NCBI GenBank assembly: GCA_024102975.1
Contig: JAGFJD010000078.1
Span: 1 to 63,857, forward strand
Length of the DNA stretch: 63,857 bases
Source: Phaeodactylibacter sp.
GTDB lineage: Bacteria; Bacteroidota; Bacteroidia; Chitinophagales; Saprospiraceae
Direction of reading: 5' to 3'
Shown: piece after piece, positions 42,425-51,511 of the stretch
Numbering within the stretch: position 1 is the stretch's first letter
Layout of the letters: every line of letters starts with the position of its first letter
The notes under the pieces: generated by a model
Told to the model about the DNA's origin: nothing
What the model saw: only the letters and a program-made list of their open reading frames with translations
Database searches by the model: none
Program-made: the position numbers and the translations under genes

Positions 42425-43852
42425 TTAGCTCATCAGCAACAACCACACCTGCGTCGTAAAGAAACAAACAACCAAGCCCAGGACGATTGGCAAAAAAGTA
42501 GCCACCAGCGTCCATTTGGCGCTGTTGGTTTCCTTGTAGATGGTGTAGATCGTCGTTGAACAGGGGTTGTGCAGCAGGCTGAACAGCATCAGGTTGACGG
42601 CCGTGAGCAGGGTCCAGCCTCCTCCCCGCAGGATGTTGCCGGTATCGGCGATAGAATCCAGTTCGAACATCACGCCCGCCCCTTCGCCGGCCATGCCCGC
42701 GCTGAGCACCGTCAGCATCAGGATGGTGGGGATGACGATCTCGTTGGCAGGGATGGCGATGACGTAAGCCAGGAGGATCACCCCGTTCAGCCCGAAGACA
42801 AAGGCAAACGGGTCGGTAAGCCGGATGAAGTGCTCGGCCAGGCTGAGCTCGCCAATGTGCACATTGGCCACCAGCCAGATGACCAGCCCGGCCGGGACGG
42901 CGAACACGATGGCCCGCCACAGCACGAAGATGGTTCGGTCGATCAGGGACGTATACAGGGTTTGCAGGATGCGGGGCGGCCGGTAGGGCGGCAGTTCCAG
43001 GCTGAAGGCGCTGGCCTCTCCCCGCAGCACGGTCTTGCTCAGCCCCCAGGAGACGGCCAGGCTGAACAGGATGCCCAGCACGGCGATGCCCACCACTGCC
43101 CCGGCGGAAACCAGCCCTGCCCAGTGGGCCGGCACCGCCCCGCCGATGAAAATGGTGGCGATCAGGATTTGGGTGGGCCAGCGGCCGTTGCAGAGGGAAA
43201 AGTTGTTGGTGATGATGGCGATCAGGCGCTCCCGCGGGCTGTCGATCACGCGGGCGGCGATCACGCCGGCGGCATTGCAGCCGAAACCCATGCTGAGCGT
43301 CAGCGCCTGCTTGCCATGCGCGCCGGCCTTCCGGAAGAGGTTGTCCATGTTGAAGGCCACCCGGGGCAGGTACCCGAGGTCTTCCAGCAGGGTGAAGAGC
43401 GGAAAGAAGATGGCCATCGGCGGCAGCATGACCGAGACCACCCAGGCCATGGACAGGTAGGCACCGTCGATCAACAGGCCGTCCAGCCACCAGGGCAGGC
43501 CGATGGAGGCGGCCAGGCTTTTCAGGGCGGGGTGGGCCATGTCGATCAGCAGGTTGGCCAGCAGGCCCGAGGGGTAGTTCGCCCCGGAGACGGTGAGCCA
43601 GAAGACGAGGGCCAGCAGGAGGAACATGATGGGGAAGCCCAGCCAGCGGCTCGTCACCCAGCGGTCGATCTTCAGGTCGAGGCTGTAGGCGGGCTTGTCG
43701 CTTTCCATCCGGGTTGTCTTCCGGGCGATCTTGGATGCCTCTTTGTAGATGGACTCGATGATCGTGTCGTGAAAATCCATGCCCAGGTCCCAGCGCAGGT
43801 TGTTGGCCAGCGACAGTATTTCTTCGCTTTGGGATGAGGTTTTCTTTTCCAT
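42425..43852 (-). CDS. feoB: Ferrous iron transporter, membrane subunit of a split FeoB
   Basis: A 475-residue inner-membrane protein corresponding to the C-terminal half of FeoB, with two Gate/nucleoside-recognition units. MGFGCNAAGVIAARVIDSPR and its later counterpart (GLNGVILLAYVIAIPANEIV) are the FeoB Gate signatures with the conserved Cys, and ITNNFSLCNGRWPT follows the first. The short cytosolic front (1-65) includes the helical linker. The G-protein half is a separate gene directly upstream: its TGA and this ATG overlap by one base (TGATG). The product imports Fe2+ under low-oxygen or iron-poor conditions, with the G protein acting in trans. Confidence 0.93.
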   Translation of the reverse strand: MEKKTSSQSEEILSLANNLRWDLGMDFHDTIIESIYKEASKIARKTTRMESDKPAYSLDLKIDRWVTSRWLGFPIMFLLLALVFWLTVSGANYPSGLLANLLIDMAHPALKSLAASIGLPWWLDGLLIDGAYLSMAWVVSVMLPPMAIFFPLFTLLEDLGYLPRVAFNMDNLFRKAGAHGKQALTLSMGFGCNAAGVIAARVIDSPRERLIAIITNNFSLCNGRWPTQILIATIFIGGAVPAHWAGLVSAGAVVGIAVLGILFSLAVSWGLSKTVLRGEASAFSLELPPYRPPRILQTLYTSLIDRTIFVLWRAIVFAVPAGLVIWLVANVHIGELSLAEHFIRLTDPFAFVFGLNGVILLAYVIAIPANEIVIPTILMLTVLSAGMAGEGAGVMFELDSIADTGNILRGGGWTLLTAVNLMLFSLLHNPCSTTIYTIYKETNSAKWTLVATFLPIVLGLVVCFFTTQVWLLLMS

Positions 43853-44652
43853 CAGCTGTTTGAGGTTTGAATGGGTAAAGAGGCGGAGCTCAACAGCCCC
43901 AGTTCGCCGGTCCGCACTGCTTCCACGATGGCCTGGTCGCCTTCCAGCAGCCGCAGGGCCACCCAGTTCAGGTTAGGCAGGCCGGGGAATTGCGCTTCCA
44001 GTTTTTTCGCCAGGGTGGAAACGGCGCGGTTCAGTTTGGGAGAACGGCTGCGGACGCGGTGAGGCTTGCAGAGGTACTTCCCGGTGGCCACCTCTTCGAT
44101 GGCGGCGATGAGCCGGGGCATGCCTTCCTTCTGCCGGGCTGCCGCCGGAATGACCGGGATGCCCAGCTCCCGCGAAAGGGCCCGGTCGTCGATTTCGATC
44201 CTGTTGCGATGTGCTTCGTCCATCAGGTTGAGGCACAAGACGGCGCGATCGGTGATTTCCAGGACCTGAAGCGCCAGGTTGAGGTTGCGTTCCAGCCGGG
44301 TGGCGTCGGCAACAATAACGGTGACGTCAGGCCTGCCGAACAAGATGAAGTTCCGGGCCACTTCCTCATCGGTACTGGTAGAAAGCAGCGAATAGGTGCC
44401 GGGCAGGTCCACCACCTTGTAGCGGGCCTCTCCGTAGGAATATCCCCCTTCGGCGCGGGTAACCGTTTTGCCCGGCCAGTTGCCGGTATGCTGCCGGAGG
44501 CCGGTGAGGTTGTTGAAAACAGTGCTCTTCCCGGTATTGGGGTTGCCGGCCAGGGCGACGACGTAGTCGACCCTGTCCATGGCAATGCCCAGCCGGATGA
44601 GGTTTTCTTTATGATGTACCGGGCAGTTTTCACAATCCTGATGCCTGTTCAT
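43852..44652 (-). CDS. feoB: Ferrous iron transporter, G-protein subunit of a split FeoB
   Basis: A 266-residue GTPase equal to the N-terminal cytosolic part of FeoB. G1 is GNPNTGKS, G2 lies in the switch ([10 protein letters not shown]), G3 is DLPGTYSL, G4 is NLMDE (NxxD) and G5 falls near [10 protein letters not shown] Cys-containing front (CENCPVHH) precedes the G domain. It ends after the helical GDI-like region, without membrane helices. Its start lies inside the DtxR-FeoA gene (23-bp overlap), and its end overlaps the membrane subunit, so all three are tightly coupled. [11 protein letters not shown] is preferred as start over a Met 14 codons earlier. Confidence 0.92.
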   Translation of the reverse strand: MNRHQDCENCPVHHKENLIRLGIAMDRVDYVVALAGNPNTGKSTVFNNLTGLRQHTGNWPGKTVTRAEGGYSYGEARYKVVDLPGTYSLLSTSTDEEVARNFILFGRPDVTVIVADATRLERNLNLALQVLEITDRAVLCLNLMDEAHRNRIEIDDRALSRELGIPVIPAAARQKEGMPRLIAAIEEVATGKYLCKPHRVRSRSPKLNRAVSTLAKKLEAQFPGLPNLNWVALRLLEGDQAIVEAVRTGELGLLSSASLPIQTSNS

Positions 44653-45688
44653 TGGTCGAGGTTTCTTTTTTGTTGATAAAAATGAGGCTGGCATGGTCCT
44701 TCCTGATGGCGATGGTGGCCCCCATGATCCGGTATGCGACGGGGTCGTTGGAGGCGCTTCTCAATTCGGCCGAAATGATGGTTCCGGGTACGATACCGAG
44801 GTCCATCAGCCGCCGTCTCTGCTGGCCGCGGCAGTTGGGGGATATGCCGGCCACTTCTGCTTTTTCTCCTAGCTCCAGGGAGGAAAGGAGTTCGTATTTT
44901 TGAAGCGGCAAAGCCTGCTTTTCAGGGAGCAATTCCACCGTGATGCTGGAGGCAAACAGGGGCGTGAGGGCGCATTCCTCCCCATTGGCGGCAAAGGTAA
45001 TCTTTCCTTCGGCCACGTCCATGACGTAAACCTCCATGCCGGGATAAAGCCCCAGAGCCGTCAACTGTTCATAAATGGTGTGGGGTTCGTCTTCGATATG
45101 CAGAATCTGGGCGATCTCTCCTTCCTGAAGGTTGCTGAGGGGCTGCCCCTTGTGGGCGGGCAGCTCGCCCCGGGCGGAGGGTATGGGGTCGCCGTGCGGG
45201 TCGAATACCGGATTGCCGATCCGGGCGGCAAGTTCGTCGGCTGCCTCCAGGGTCATATTGTGTTCCTGCCGGTCGGCCTCGCCGTGCCATTCCATCGGCC
45301 CCACCCCCGTTTCGTCGGCAAGGTAACGTTCCCAGACACGGTGTACCCGGATGATGCGCAGGGCATACGACCGGCCGGTGTCGGTCAGGTGAAAGTCCTG
45401 CTCTTTCATGGTGATCAGGCCCATGGCGCGCAGGCGGTTCAGCAGGGGCGCCGCCTTGTCGGCGGAGATGCTTAGGTTGCCGGCGATGCTGTTCAGCCCG
45501 CACGAAATGCCTTTATACTCGCAATCAAACAGAAACTTGAGCGCATCTTCCAACAGAATTCGCTGGGTATTCATTCGGGCCTTGTTCAATAAGGAAAGGA
45601 GCCCCCGCTTTGGCCAGAGGGCCCAGAGCAAGACAGCCAGTACTCCTGCGCCGACCAACAGAGCAATCCCGGGATTTATTGAACTCAT
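44630..45688 (-). CDS. Membrane-tethered DtxR-type regulator with two FeoA domains
   Basis: A 352-residue protein. Residues about 8-27 form a transmembrane helix, followed by a DtxR/MntR-like winged helix (about 40-100: [15 protein letters not shown], then [20 protein letters not shown]) and its metal-binding helical domain (about 100-165: [13 protein letters not shown] with His and Glu ligands, and [17 protein letters not shown]). Two FeoA/SH3 domains follow (about 190-262 and 270-340: [32 protein letters not shown]). It combines iron sensing, DNA binding and FeoA function at the membrane in one chain, and it is the first gene of the feo operon. An iron-box-like palindrome lies upstream. Regulation of its own promoter is inferred. 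Confidence 0.88.
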   Translation of the reverse strand: MSSINPGIALLVGAGVLAVLLWALWPKRGLLSLLNKARMNTQRILLEDALKFLFDCEYKGISCGLNSIAGNLSISADKAAPLLNRLRAMGLITMKEQDFHLTDTGRSYALRIIRVHRVWERYLADETGVGPMEWHGEADRQEHNMTLEAADELAARIGNPVFDPHGDPIPSARGELPAHKGQPLSNLQEGEIAQILHIEDEPHTIYEQLTALGLYPGMEVYVMDVAEGKITFAANGEECALTPLFASSITVELLPEKQALPLQKYELLSSLELGEKAEVAGISPNCRGQQRRRLMDLGIVPGTIISAELRSASNDPVAYRIMGATIAIRKDHASLIFINKKETSTNEQASGL

Positions 45689-45733
45689 AACTGCAATTTA
45701 TTAGTTAACCTCCAGAAAAGAAAATGGTTTCTA

Positions 45734-45764
45734 CAAACCTAATCAATTTTTTAGTTAATACAAA
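45734..45764 (-). promoter_or_regulatory. Bacteroidota-type promoter of the feo operon
   Basis: On the minus strand TTTG (45764-45761) and TAGGTTTG (45741-45734) are separated by exactly 19 bp, matching the TTTG-N19-21-TAnnTTTG consensus of the primary sigma factor. Transcription would begin near 45727, giving a leader of about 40 nt before the DtxR-FeoA start codon. Confidence 0.7.
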
Positions 45765-45773
45765 TATAAAAAT

Positions 45774-45792
45774 TTAGATTAGTCTAAAAAAA
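45774..45792. promoter_or_regulatory. DtxR/IdeR-like iron box
   Basis: TTAGATTAGTCTAAAAAAA matches 14 of 19 positions of the classical TTAGGTTAGGCTAACCTAA, with a perfect TTAGA-N4-TCTAA core. It lies 10 bp upstream of the -33 element. Two partial sites (TTAGTTAA at 45701-45708 and 45751-45758) fall in the leader and between the promoter boxes. The DtxR-domain protein encoded downstream is the obvious candidate to bind. Confidence 0.6.
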
Positions 45793-45928
45793 TTTGGCGC
45801 ATTTTTTTTGAAAATGCATGCCTGCAACTGCCCGGACACAAATTAAAGGAGGTTTAACAAACTATTAACGGGGTAAAAGAAGTTGTGTAAGTAGATGTTT
45901 AATACATGGCCGATCAAAAGCAAAAGCT

Positions 45929-46438
45929 ATGAAAAACAAGAAAATATTTTTTCCCATTCTTGCCATATTCTCGTTCGCCGCACTGCCGGCTTTTGGCAAC
46001 AACTTCTGCCCCACCTGCCCGGACAATGAGGGGCAGGCAGTGCAGCCCATTGAAGTGCTTCGGCCCAACACGGTAACTTCAATCAGCGAAGCTACTGACG
46101 CCATCACCCTTCTGGTACCCGAATACGACAACGGCTATCTCCACATTGCCGAGATGATACAGGGCCGGGTGCCGGGCGTTTGGGTAACGGGCACGTACAA
46201 TACTTACCGCATCCGCATCCGCGGTGCCCTGGGGCCGCCCCTGCTGGTGCTCGACGGCATGCCTTTTTACAACTACGACGACGCGGCGCTGAACAACCTG
46301 CTCTGGAGCATCGCTCCGGCCGACGTTGATCGGATCGAGGTTCTCCGGAGCCTGGCCGAAGCCAGTTTGTACAGCCAGGCCGGCAATGGGGTAATCCGGG
46401 TGTTTACCCGCCGGGGTACATTCGATGGAGGGGAATAA
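45929..46438 (+). CDS. Stand-alone TonB receptor plug-domain protein
   Basis: A 169-residue secreted protein: signal peptide (about 1-23, ...AALPAFGN) followed only by a SusC-type plug domain. The plug motifs are complete (AEMIQGRVPGVWV; IRIRGALGPPLLVLDGMPF; IAPADVDRIEVLRSLAEASL with YSQAGNGVIRVFTRRG), but no beta-barrel follows: there is a stop, then non-coding sequence and a repeat. Such orphan plugs occur in Bacteroidota and might act as periplasmic decoys or TonB partners. Divergent from the feo operon across a shared 240-bp region containing the iron box, so iron control is possible. I see no barrel fragment downstream that would mark it as a truncated receptor. Confidence 0.78.
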   Translation: MKNKKIFFPILAIFSFAALPAFGNNFCPTCPDNEGQAVQPIEVLRPNTVTSISEATDAITLLVPEYDNGYLHIAEMIQGRVPGVWVTGTYNTYRIRIRGALGPPLLVLDGMPFYNYDDAALNNLLWSIAPADVDRIEVLRSLAEASLYSQAGNGVIRVFTRRGTFDGGE

Positions 46439-46514
46439 CCGGAATTTGGCTTCTTCATTGCCGGCACAGGGGAATTTCGCTCCATAAACACGAGTGCGCC
46501 GGAAAAGCAGTTAC

Positions 46515-46618
46515 TATACTGGCGAACGCGTGGTTTTGTCAGGAGCAAAACCAGCGATGCCAGTATATACTGACCCGGCGGGTTTTGTAGCCGACAAAAC
46601 CTGCCGTGCGTCAGTATA
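46515..46618. repeat. 104-bp double-hairpin (REPIN-like) element, copy 2
   Basis: Differs from the copy at 42,041 at three positions. Here hairpin 1 has fully matching arms (TATACTGGC/GCCAGTATA, inner TGGTTTTG/CAAAACCA), and hairpin 2 has TATACTGAC/GTCAGTATA. Same orientation as copy 1, 4.5 kb away, in the intergenic space after the plug gene. Confidence 0.9.
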
Positions 46619-46839
46619 ATATTTCCCCATCCCGAGGCGGGCAGGGTTGCCGGTTACTGGCAGCCGTGCCCGCCTTCTATTGCCTGTCCTGCCCATCGCG
46701 CCTTTTCCAGTCCGCTTATTTCCTCCTGTTTCCGGGCAGATGTAACATCTGTCCCGGTATTTTGAAACATATTTACCACGGCCTTCCTTCCCTTTTTCAG
46801 AGCTTTGATGCTGAAATAAATGACTTCTTTTATCAGAAG
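46619..46839. other. Intergenic, no gene seen
   Basis: Between the repeat and the small membrane ORF I find no reliable coding sequence or RNA. Confidence 0.4.
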
Positions 46840-46956
46840 ATGAAGTTCTGGAAGTTTCCAAAATCAAGAAAGCTGATCTGGTATCAGATTCGAGAAGTCC
46901 TGGTAGGGCTTCTCCTTCTGATACTGTTCCTCCTGCTGATCGAGTTGGTCAATTAG
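46840..46956 (+). CDS. Possible 38-residue membrane protein
   Basis: MKFWKFPKSRKLIWYQIREV, then a hydrophobic helix of about 17 residues (LVGLLLLILFLLLIELV) and a stop. An AGAAG sequence directly before the ATG could serve in initiation. The basic front plus a single helix suits a small inner-membrane protein. No homologue is recognised, and it may be a chance frame. Confidence 0.35.
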   Translation: MKFWKFPKSRKLIWYQIREVLVGLLLLILFLLLIELVN

Positions 46957-46978
46957 TAGGCCCCGTATCGGCGGGCCG

Positions 46979-46994
46979 GCCGTTTTACAACGGC
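46979..46994 (+). other. Short hairpin in the TonB-receptor leader
   Basis: GCCGTT-TTAC-AACGGC is a perfect 6-bp stem 22 bp before the TonB receptor start codon. It could modulate the leader; no T-tract follows. Confidence 0.35.
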
Positions 46995-47015
46995 AGAGAG
47001 GTAAAAAAAAGGCGT

Positions 47016-49862
47016 ATGAAAAGCATAATAACGCTTGTCACAACGGCGGCAATCTTAATGGTCCCGGCCGGGCTGTGCGCTCAGGAAGGGCCGTCGGCCA
47101 CCATTCGGGGCAGGCTGCTGGACGGGGAGACGGGAGAACCTCTGATCGGCGCCTCGGTGAGCGTCGGCAGCGATGTCGTCGGCACGGCCACCGATTATGA
47201 CGGGACGTTTGTTCTCAGAAATATAAAGGGCGACAGCGCCACCCTCAACATCAGTTTCATCGGTTTCAACTCCCGATCCGTCGCTGTAGCCCTCGACGCG
47301 CCGGAGGTCGGCCTCGGCGACATAGAACTGCGCTCGGACGCTGCTCAGCTGGAGGAGGTCGTAGTCAGCGCCAGCCTGGAGGGCCAGCAGAAGGCCCTGA
47401 ACCAGCAGCGCACCGCCGACAACATTAAAAATATCGTTTCCGCCGACCTGATCGGCCGCTTTCCGGACCTGAACGTGGCGGAAGCCCTTCAGCGCGTCCC
47501 CGGCGTAAATATTTCCAGGGCCAGAGGCGAAGGTTCGACCATTTCCCTGCGGGGAACGCCTGCTCATTTCACCTCCATCAACATCAATGGCGAGCAGGTG
47601 CCGTCTACCCAGGACAACGGCGCCCGCAACGAGTCCCTCGACCTGATCCCGGCCGACCAGCTGGCCTCCATGGAGATCGTTAAGGCCATCACGCCCGACA
47701 TGGACGGCGACGCCATCGGCGGTTCGGTTAACCTGCGCACACCCACTGCCCGGAGCCGGAGCCTGCAACTCCGGGCAGAGGCCGGCGGCGGTTACAACAG
47801 CCTCTCGCAGAGTTACAACGGCATCGGCCGGTTCAAGATCGGAAAGCGGTTTTTCGGCAAAGACAAAAGAAGCGCTGGCAAACTGGGCCTGCTGGCCGGG
47901 TTCAGCTATTTTGAGACCGACAACGAAGAAGACAAACTGGAGGCCATTTGGTCGTCCTTCGGCGACATCCCCATCATTTCCCTGGGCCGGGATACGGTAG
48001 TGATTGAAAACCACCAGATCTCTGACCTGAAAAACCAGCGCACCCGCCTGGGCGCCACCCTTACCCTCGATTACCGGTTCAGCCCGAAGAGCGACATCAT
48101 CTTCAACTTCATGTTCTCCCGCCGCTCCGACCTCGACGAGCGCAACCGCCTGCGCGTATTCCTCAACGAATCGGCCGGCGTGCAGTGGCAATCGCTCGAC
48201 ACCATCCGGCAAACTGAGCTGCGGCGCGATGTGGCCTTCCGGGACTACTTCTCCGAAAACCTGTCTTACAACCTCGAAGGGAAGCATGGCATCGGGCAGG
48301 CCGTGGTCGACTGGGGGCTGTACTACGCCGACAGCCGCCGGGAGGAAGACGGCCTCAACGGCCGCTTTGAAAGAGGATCGGATTACCGGGTGGACCTGGC
48401 GGTGGCCAACAGCTCCGACGGCATTTACACCACCTTCCCCCGGTTTCAGGCCATCAACTCCGAATTCGATTTTTACAACCCCTTTATCATCAACGAGGTA
48501 AGCCGGTATGACCTGGTGGGCCTCACCCTGGAGTCGGACAATGCCGTCGGCAAGGTCAACTTCCTGTTGCCTTATCAGTGGGCCGGCGCATCCGGCTCCT
48601 TTAAAACCGGCGTGAAATACCGGCGGCAGTCCAACGCCCGGAGCCGCGCCAACACCATCTACAACTACTCGGACCCCAACCGGGTGATCGACGAGCGGGA
48701 AGGCTTCGCCAGCCTCATCAGCGATTTTGAGGATGAGAACTTCCTGGACAACAACATGCGCTTCGGCGCCAGCATCAACGAAGCAAAATTCCGGGATTTT
48801 ATCGACGAGAATGTCAACCTCTTCGTTTTCGACCGGATCAGCTCGGACCGCAATACCTTCAACGATACCTACAAGGCCCGGGAAAACATCTTCGCCGCCT
48901 ACCTCATGAACCGCCTGCAGTTCAGCCGCCTCATGGTGCTGGCCGGCCTGCGGTACGAAACCAACCGGGTGGACTACGACGCCTTCGAGGTCAACAACAT
49001 CACCGGCGAAGCCCGGCCCGTTTCCGATGGCACGGCCTACGACTTCCTGCTGCCCAACGTCCACCTGCGGTACGCTGTGGACCGCCTCACCAATCTTCGG
49101 GCGGCGGCCACCTGGAGCTACGCCCGGGCCAATTTCAACGACCTGGTGCCCTTCCTCAACATCGACGAGGAGGGCTCCCGCATCCTGGCGGGCAACCCCG
49201 CCCTGCGGCCCGGCTCCGCCATGAACATCGACCTGATGGCCGAGCGTTACCTGGGCACCGTCGGCATCCTTTCGGGCGGCCTGTTCTACAAAAATATCGA
49301 CGATTTTCAGTTCAGCCGCAACCTGCGCTTCCTGCGGCCCGGCGACCCCTTCTACGAGGAGTTTCCCGGTTTTCAGTTCCGGCAGGAGCAGAACGGAGAG
49401 AACGCCCAGGTCTACGGTTTCGAATTCAATGCGCAGGCAGGGCTCAACTTCCTGCCCGGCGCCCTGAAGGGCATCGGCCTGTACTTCAACTACACCTTCA
49501 CCGAGTCCGACGCCTTTACCAGCGACCGGGACGACATCAACCTGCCGGGGCAGGCCCGCCACACCTGGAACGCCGCCCTGAGCTACGACTACCGGAGCTT
49601 CTCCGCCAAGGCGTCGCTCAATTACAACGGCGCTTTCCTCCGGACGGTAGCGGGCGAGGCCCGCAACGACCTCATCCAGGAGGGGCGCCTGCAGATGGAC
49701 ATCAATGCATCATTCAAATTTATGGACGGGTTCAGGGTATTTGCCGAATTCCTGAATGTAACCAACTCGCCGGCCATCATCTACCAGGGCATCGAAGAGC
49801 GCATAGCAGAATACGCCTACTTCGGCTGGTGGAACCGGTTCGGCCTGTCCTATAACCTGTAA
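47016..49862 (+). CDS. TonB-dependent outer-membrane receptor (no SusD partner)
   Basis: A 948-residue ligand-gated outer-membrane transporter energised by TonB. Signal peptide to about residue 22 (GLCAQ), then a carboxypeptidase-regulatory-like domain (about 28-110: GRLLDGETGEPLIGASVSVG), the plug (about 130-250: IGRFPDLNVAEALQRVPGVN; ISLRGTPAHFTSININGEQV; MDGDAIGGSVNLRT), and a 22-strand barrel to the end. The plug wording is that of the TonB-Xanth-Caul type rather than the SusC type, which explains why no SusD follows. Two paralogous lipoproteins start 14 bp downstream and could take the place of a surface lid. The transported ligand is unknown; the phosphatase and glycosidases downstream suggest a phosphorylated or glycosylated compound. 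Confidence 0.92.
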   Translation: MKSIITLVTTAAILMVPAGLCAQEGPSATIRGRLLDGETGEPLIGASVSVGSDVVGTATDYDGTFVLRNIKGDSATLNISFIGFNSRSVAVALDAPEVGLGDIELRSDAAQLEEVVVSASLEGQQKALNQQRTADNIKNIVSADLIGRFPDLNVAEALQRVPGVNISRARGEGSTISLRGTPAHFTSININGEQVPSTQDNGARNESLDLIPADQLASMEIVKAITPDMDGDAIGGSVNLRTPTARSRSLQLRAEAGGGYNSLSQSYNGIGRFKIGKRFFGKDKRSAGKLGLLAGFSYFETDNEEDKLEAIWSSFGDIPIISLGRDTVVIENHQISDLKNQRTRLGATLTLDYRFSPKSDIIFNFMFSRRSDLDERNRLRVFLNESAGVQWQSLDTIRQTELRRDVAFRDYFSENLSYNLEGKHGIGQAVVDWGLYYADSRREEDGLNGRFERGSDYRVDLAVANSSDGIYTTFPRFQAINSEFDFYNPFIINEVSRYDLVGLTLESDNAVGKVNFLLPYQWAGASGSFKTGVKYRRQSNARSRANTIYNYSDPNRVIDEREGFASLISDFEDENFLDNNMRFGASINEAKFRDFIDENVNLFVFDRISSDRNTFNDTYKARENIFAAYLMNRLQFSRLMVLAGLRYETNRVDYDAFEVNNITGEARPVSDGTAYDFLLPNVHLRYAVDRLTNLRAAATWSYARANFNDLVPFLNIDEEGSRILAGNPALRPGSAMNIDLMAERYLGTVGILSGGLFYKNIDDFQFSRNLRFLRPGDPFYEEFPGFQFRQEQNGENAQVYGFEFNAQAGLNFLPGALKGIGLYFNYTFTESDAFTSDRDDINLPGQARHTWNAALSYDYRSFSAKASLNYNGAFLRTVAGEARNDLIQEGRLQMDINASFKFMDGFRVFAEFLNVTNSPAIIYQGIEERIAEYAYFGWWNRFGLSYNL

Positions 49863-49876
49863 AAATCAACCGGACG

Positions 49877-51475
49877 ATGAGAAAGTGCCCCCATATAGCG
49901 GCAGTGATAAGCCTGGTGTTGCTCGGCGCGTGCGAAAAGGACGAAAACCGCTTCGAACGCCAGGGGCCGGAGATCAGCCCTTTTGTAGAAGTCGATGTGT
50001 TTCGCCAGGAAGCCGGCCAGCCGGTGGAACTGAGCATCGAACTGCGCGCCATCAGCGGCCTGGCAGAACTACAGGTGGTTAAGAACGGGGAAGCCTACGA
50101 TCAGGTGGAATTCCCGGCCGATAAGCTCATCGCCACCTACGAATTCTACTATGAGGTGGAAAACCTGCCGGACGGCGCTACCATCGAGTTCTCTTTCGAA
50201 CTCACGGACCAGATGGGAGAAAAAGCCGAACCCTACTCCTTTACCGTGGAGGTTGGCCCGCCCTTCTCCATCACTCCGGCCACCGTTTCCGGCGCCGCCG
50301 TGCAGGCCATTGCCGGCAGGATCAACCGCAACATCACCCTGACATCCGACAACATCTATCTCATCGACGGCCTGGTGTCTGTGGAAGGCAACAGCACCCT
50401 TACCATTGAGCCCGGAACCACCGTATTGATGCGGGCTTTTCAGGGCACGGAAGATTCGCGCCTGGCCATCACCCGAGGCTCGCGCCTCGTGGCAGAAGGA
50501 ACCAAGGATGCCCCGGTCGTTTTTACCAGCAGCCGCACCCTGGCCGGCGATGCGGCCCGGGCCGACTGGGCGGGCATCTTCCTCTATGGCAGGGCCCGCA
50601 CCAACCAGGGCGCCGCCATCTTTGAAGAGGGGTTTGTCTACGGAGGCACGAATGACAGCGACAACTCGGGCACGCTCCGCTATGTGCGCATAGAATACGC
50701 CGGCAAGAACGACGCCGACGCCATACAGTTTTACGGCGTCGGCTCCGGTACCCGGCTGAGCTATATCCAGGTGTTTCAGTGTGAAGACAACGGAATCCGC
50801 TTCAAGGGAGGAGCGGCCAGCCTGAAATACGCCGTCGTGTCCGAACACGGCGCCTATGGCCTGTGGGCTGAGCACGGCTGGCGCGGCCGGGGGCAGTTCT
50901 GGGTTTTCCAAACCTCCATCGCCGCCACCATCATTCCGGTCAACTTCAACAACCAGGCGCGGTCGGTGGAGCTGAGGAACGACGCCAACGACTTCCTCCT
51001 GCAGCCTGCCACCTACGCTCAGTTGTCCAACATCACCATGATCGGCAACGGCAACACCGACCTGGACGGCACCCGCCGGGGCTTCAGGATCCGGCGGGGC
51101 GCCATGGGCGTCATTCAGAATATCATCGCCACCAACTTCCCGGACGATGGTGTGCGGGTGGAGGATGTGCCCCCGGAAAAACTGGAAGACGGAACCATGG
51201 TGCTGGCCAATGCCCGCTCGTTCAGCAACCGGTCCGACTTCGATGAACAGGCGGAGGACTACTTCCTTGTCCAACCCGGCTTCAACGTGAGCGATGAACC
51301 CGTGCCCGGTATCTCGCCGGCGAACTTCGTCGGCTCAGCGCCCAGCAGTTTTGATCCCGCTTCCCTCGACAGCTGGTTCTCTTCCGCCCCCTACATCGGC
51401 GCCGTGAAAAACGCCGAAACCGACTGGACGGCAGACGGGCAGTGGTGCAAAAACCCGGATGGATCTATCCGATAG
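49877..51475 (+). CDS. Surface lipoprotein with Ig-like front and right-handed beta-helix
   Basis: A 532-residue lipoprotein. The lipobox ends at Cys19 (LLGAC) and is followed by EKDE, an acidic signal of the kind that sends Bacteroidota lipoproteins to the cell surface. Residues about 30-125 are Ig-like (YEFYYEVENLPDGATIEFSF). Residues about 140-480 form a right-handed parallel beta-helix (repeats such as LTSDNIYLIDGLVSVEGNST, LTIEPGTTVLMRAF, LRYVRIEYAGKNDADAIQFY). It ends in the recurrent GAVKNAETDWT ... KNPDGSIR tail. It is co-transcribed with the TonB receptor. I infer a substrate-binding or lid role, by analogy with SusD. Confidence 0.82.
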   Translation: MRKCPHIAAVISLVLLGACEKDENRFERQGPEISPFVEVDVFRQEAGQPVELSIELRAISGLAELQVVKNGEAYDQVEFPADKLIATYEFYYEVENLPDGATIEFSFELTDQMGEKAEPYSFTVEVGPPFSITPATVSGAAVQAIAGRINRNITLTSDNIYLIDGLVSVEGNSTLTIEPGTTVLMRAFQGTEDSRLAITRGSRLVAEGTKDAPVVFTSSRTLAGDAARADWAGIFLYGRARTNQGAAIFEEGFVYGGTNDSDNSGTLRYVRIEYAGKNDADAIQFYGVGSGTRLSYIQVFQCEDNGIRFKGGAASLKYAVVSEHGAYGLWAEHGWRGRGQFWVFQTSIAATIIPVNFNNQARSVELRNDANDFLLQPATYAQLSNITMIGNGNTDLDGTRRGFRIRRGAMGVIQNIIATNFPDDGVRVEDVPPEKLEDGTMVLANARSFSNRSDFDEQAEDYFLVQPGFNVSDEPVPGISPANFVGSAPSSFDPASLDSWFSSAPYIGAVKNAETDWTADGQWCKNPDGSIR

Positions 51476-51511
51476 GACACTAATATTGTAAACTAAATAA
51501 ACCACATAATC

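Noticed and set aside
46606..46956. A 116-codon gene beginning inside the second double-hairpin element
   Set aside because: The first 78 codons translate repeat and intergenic sequence; only the last 38 codons from ATG 46840 could be a real small protein.
47055..49562. An 835-codon open frame opposite the TonB receptor
   Set aside because: Shadow of the receptor gene; no start context and no domain.
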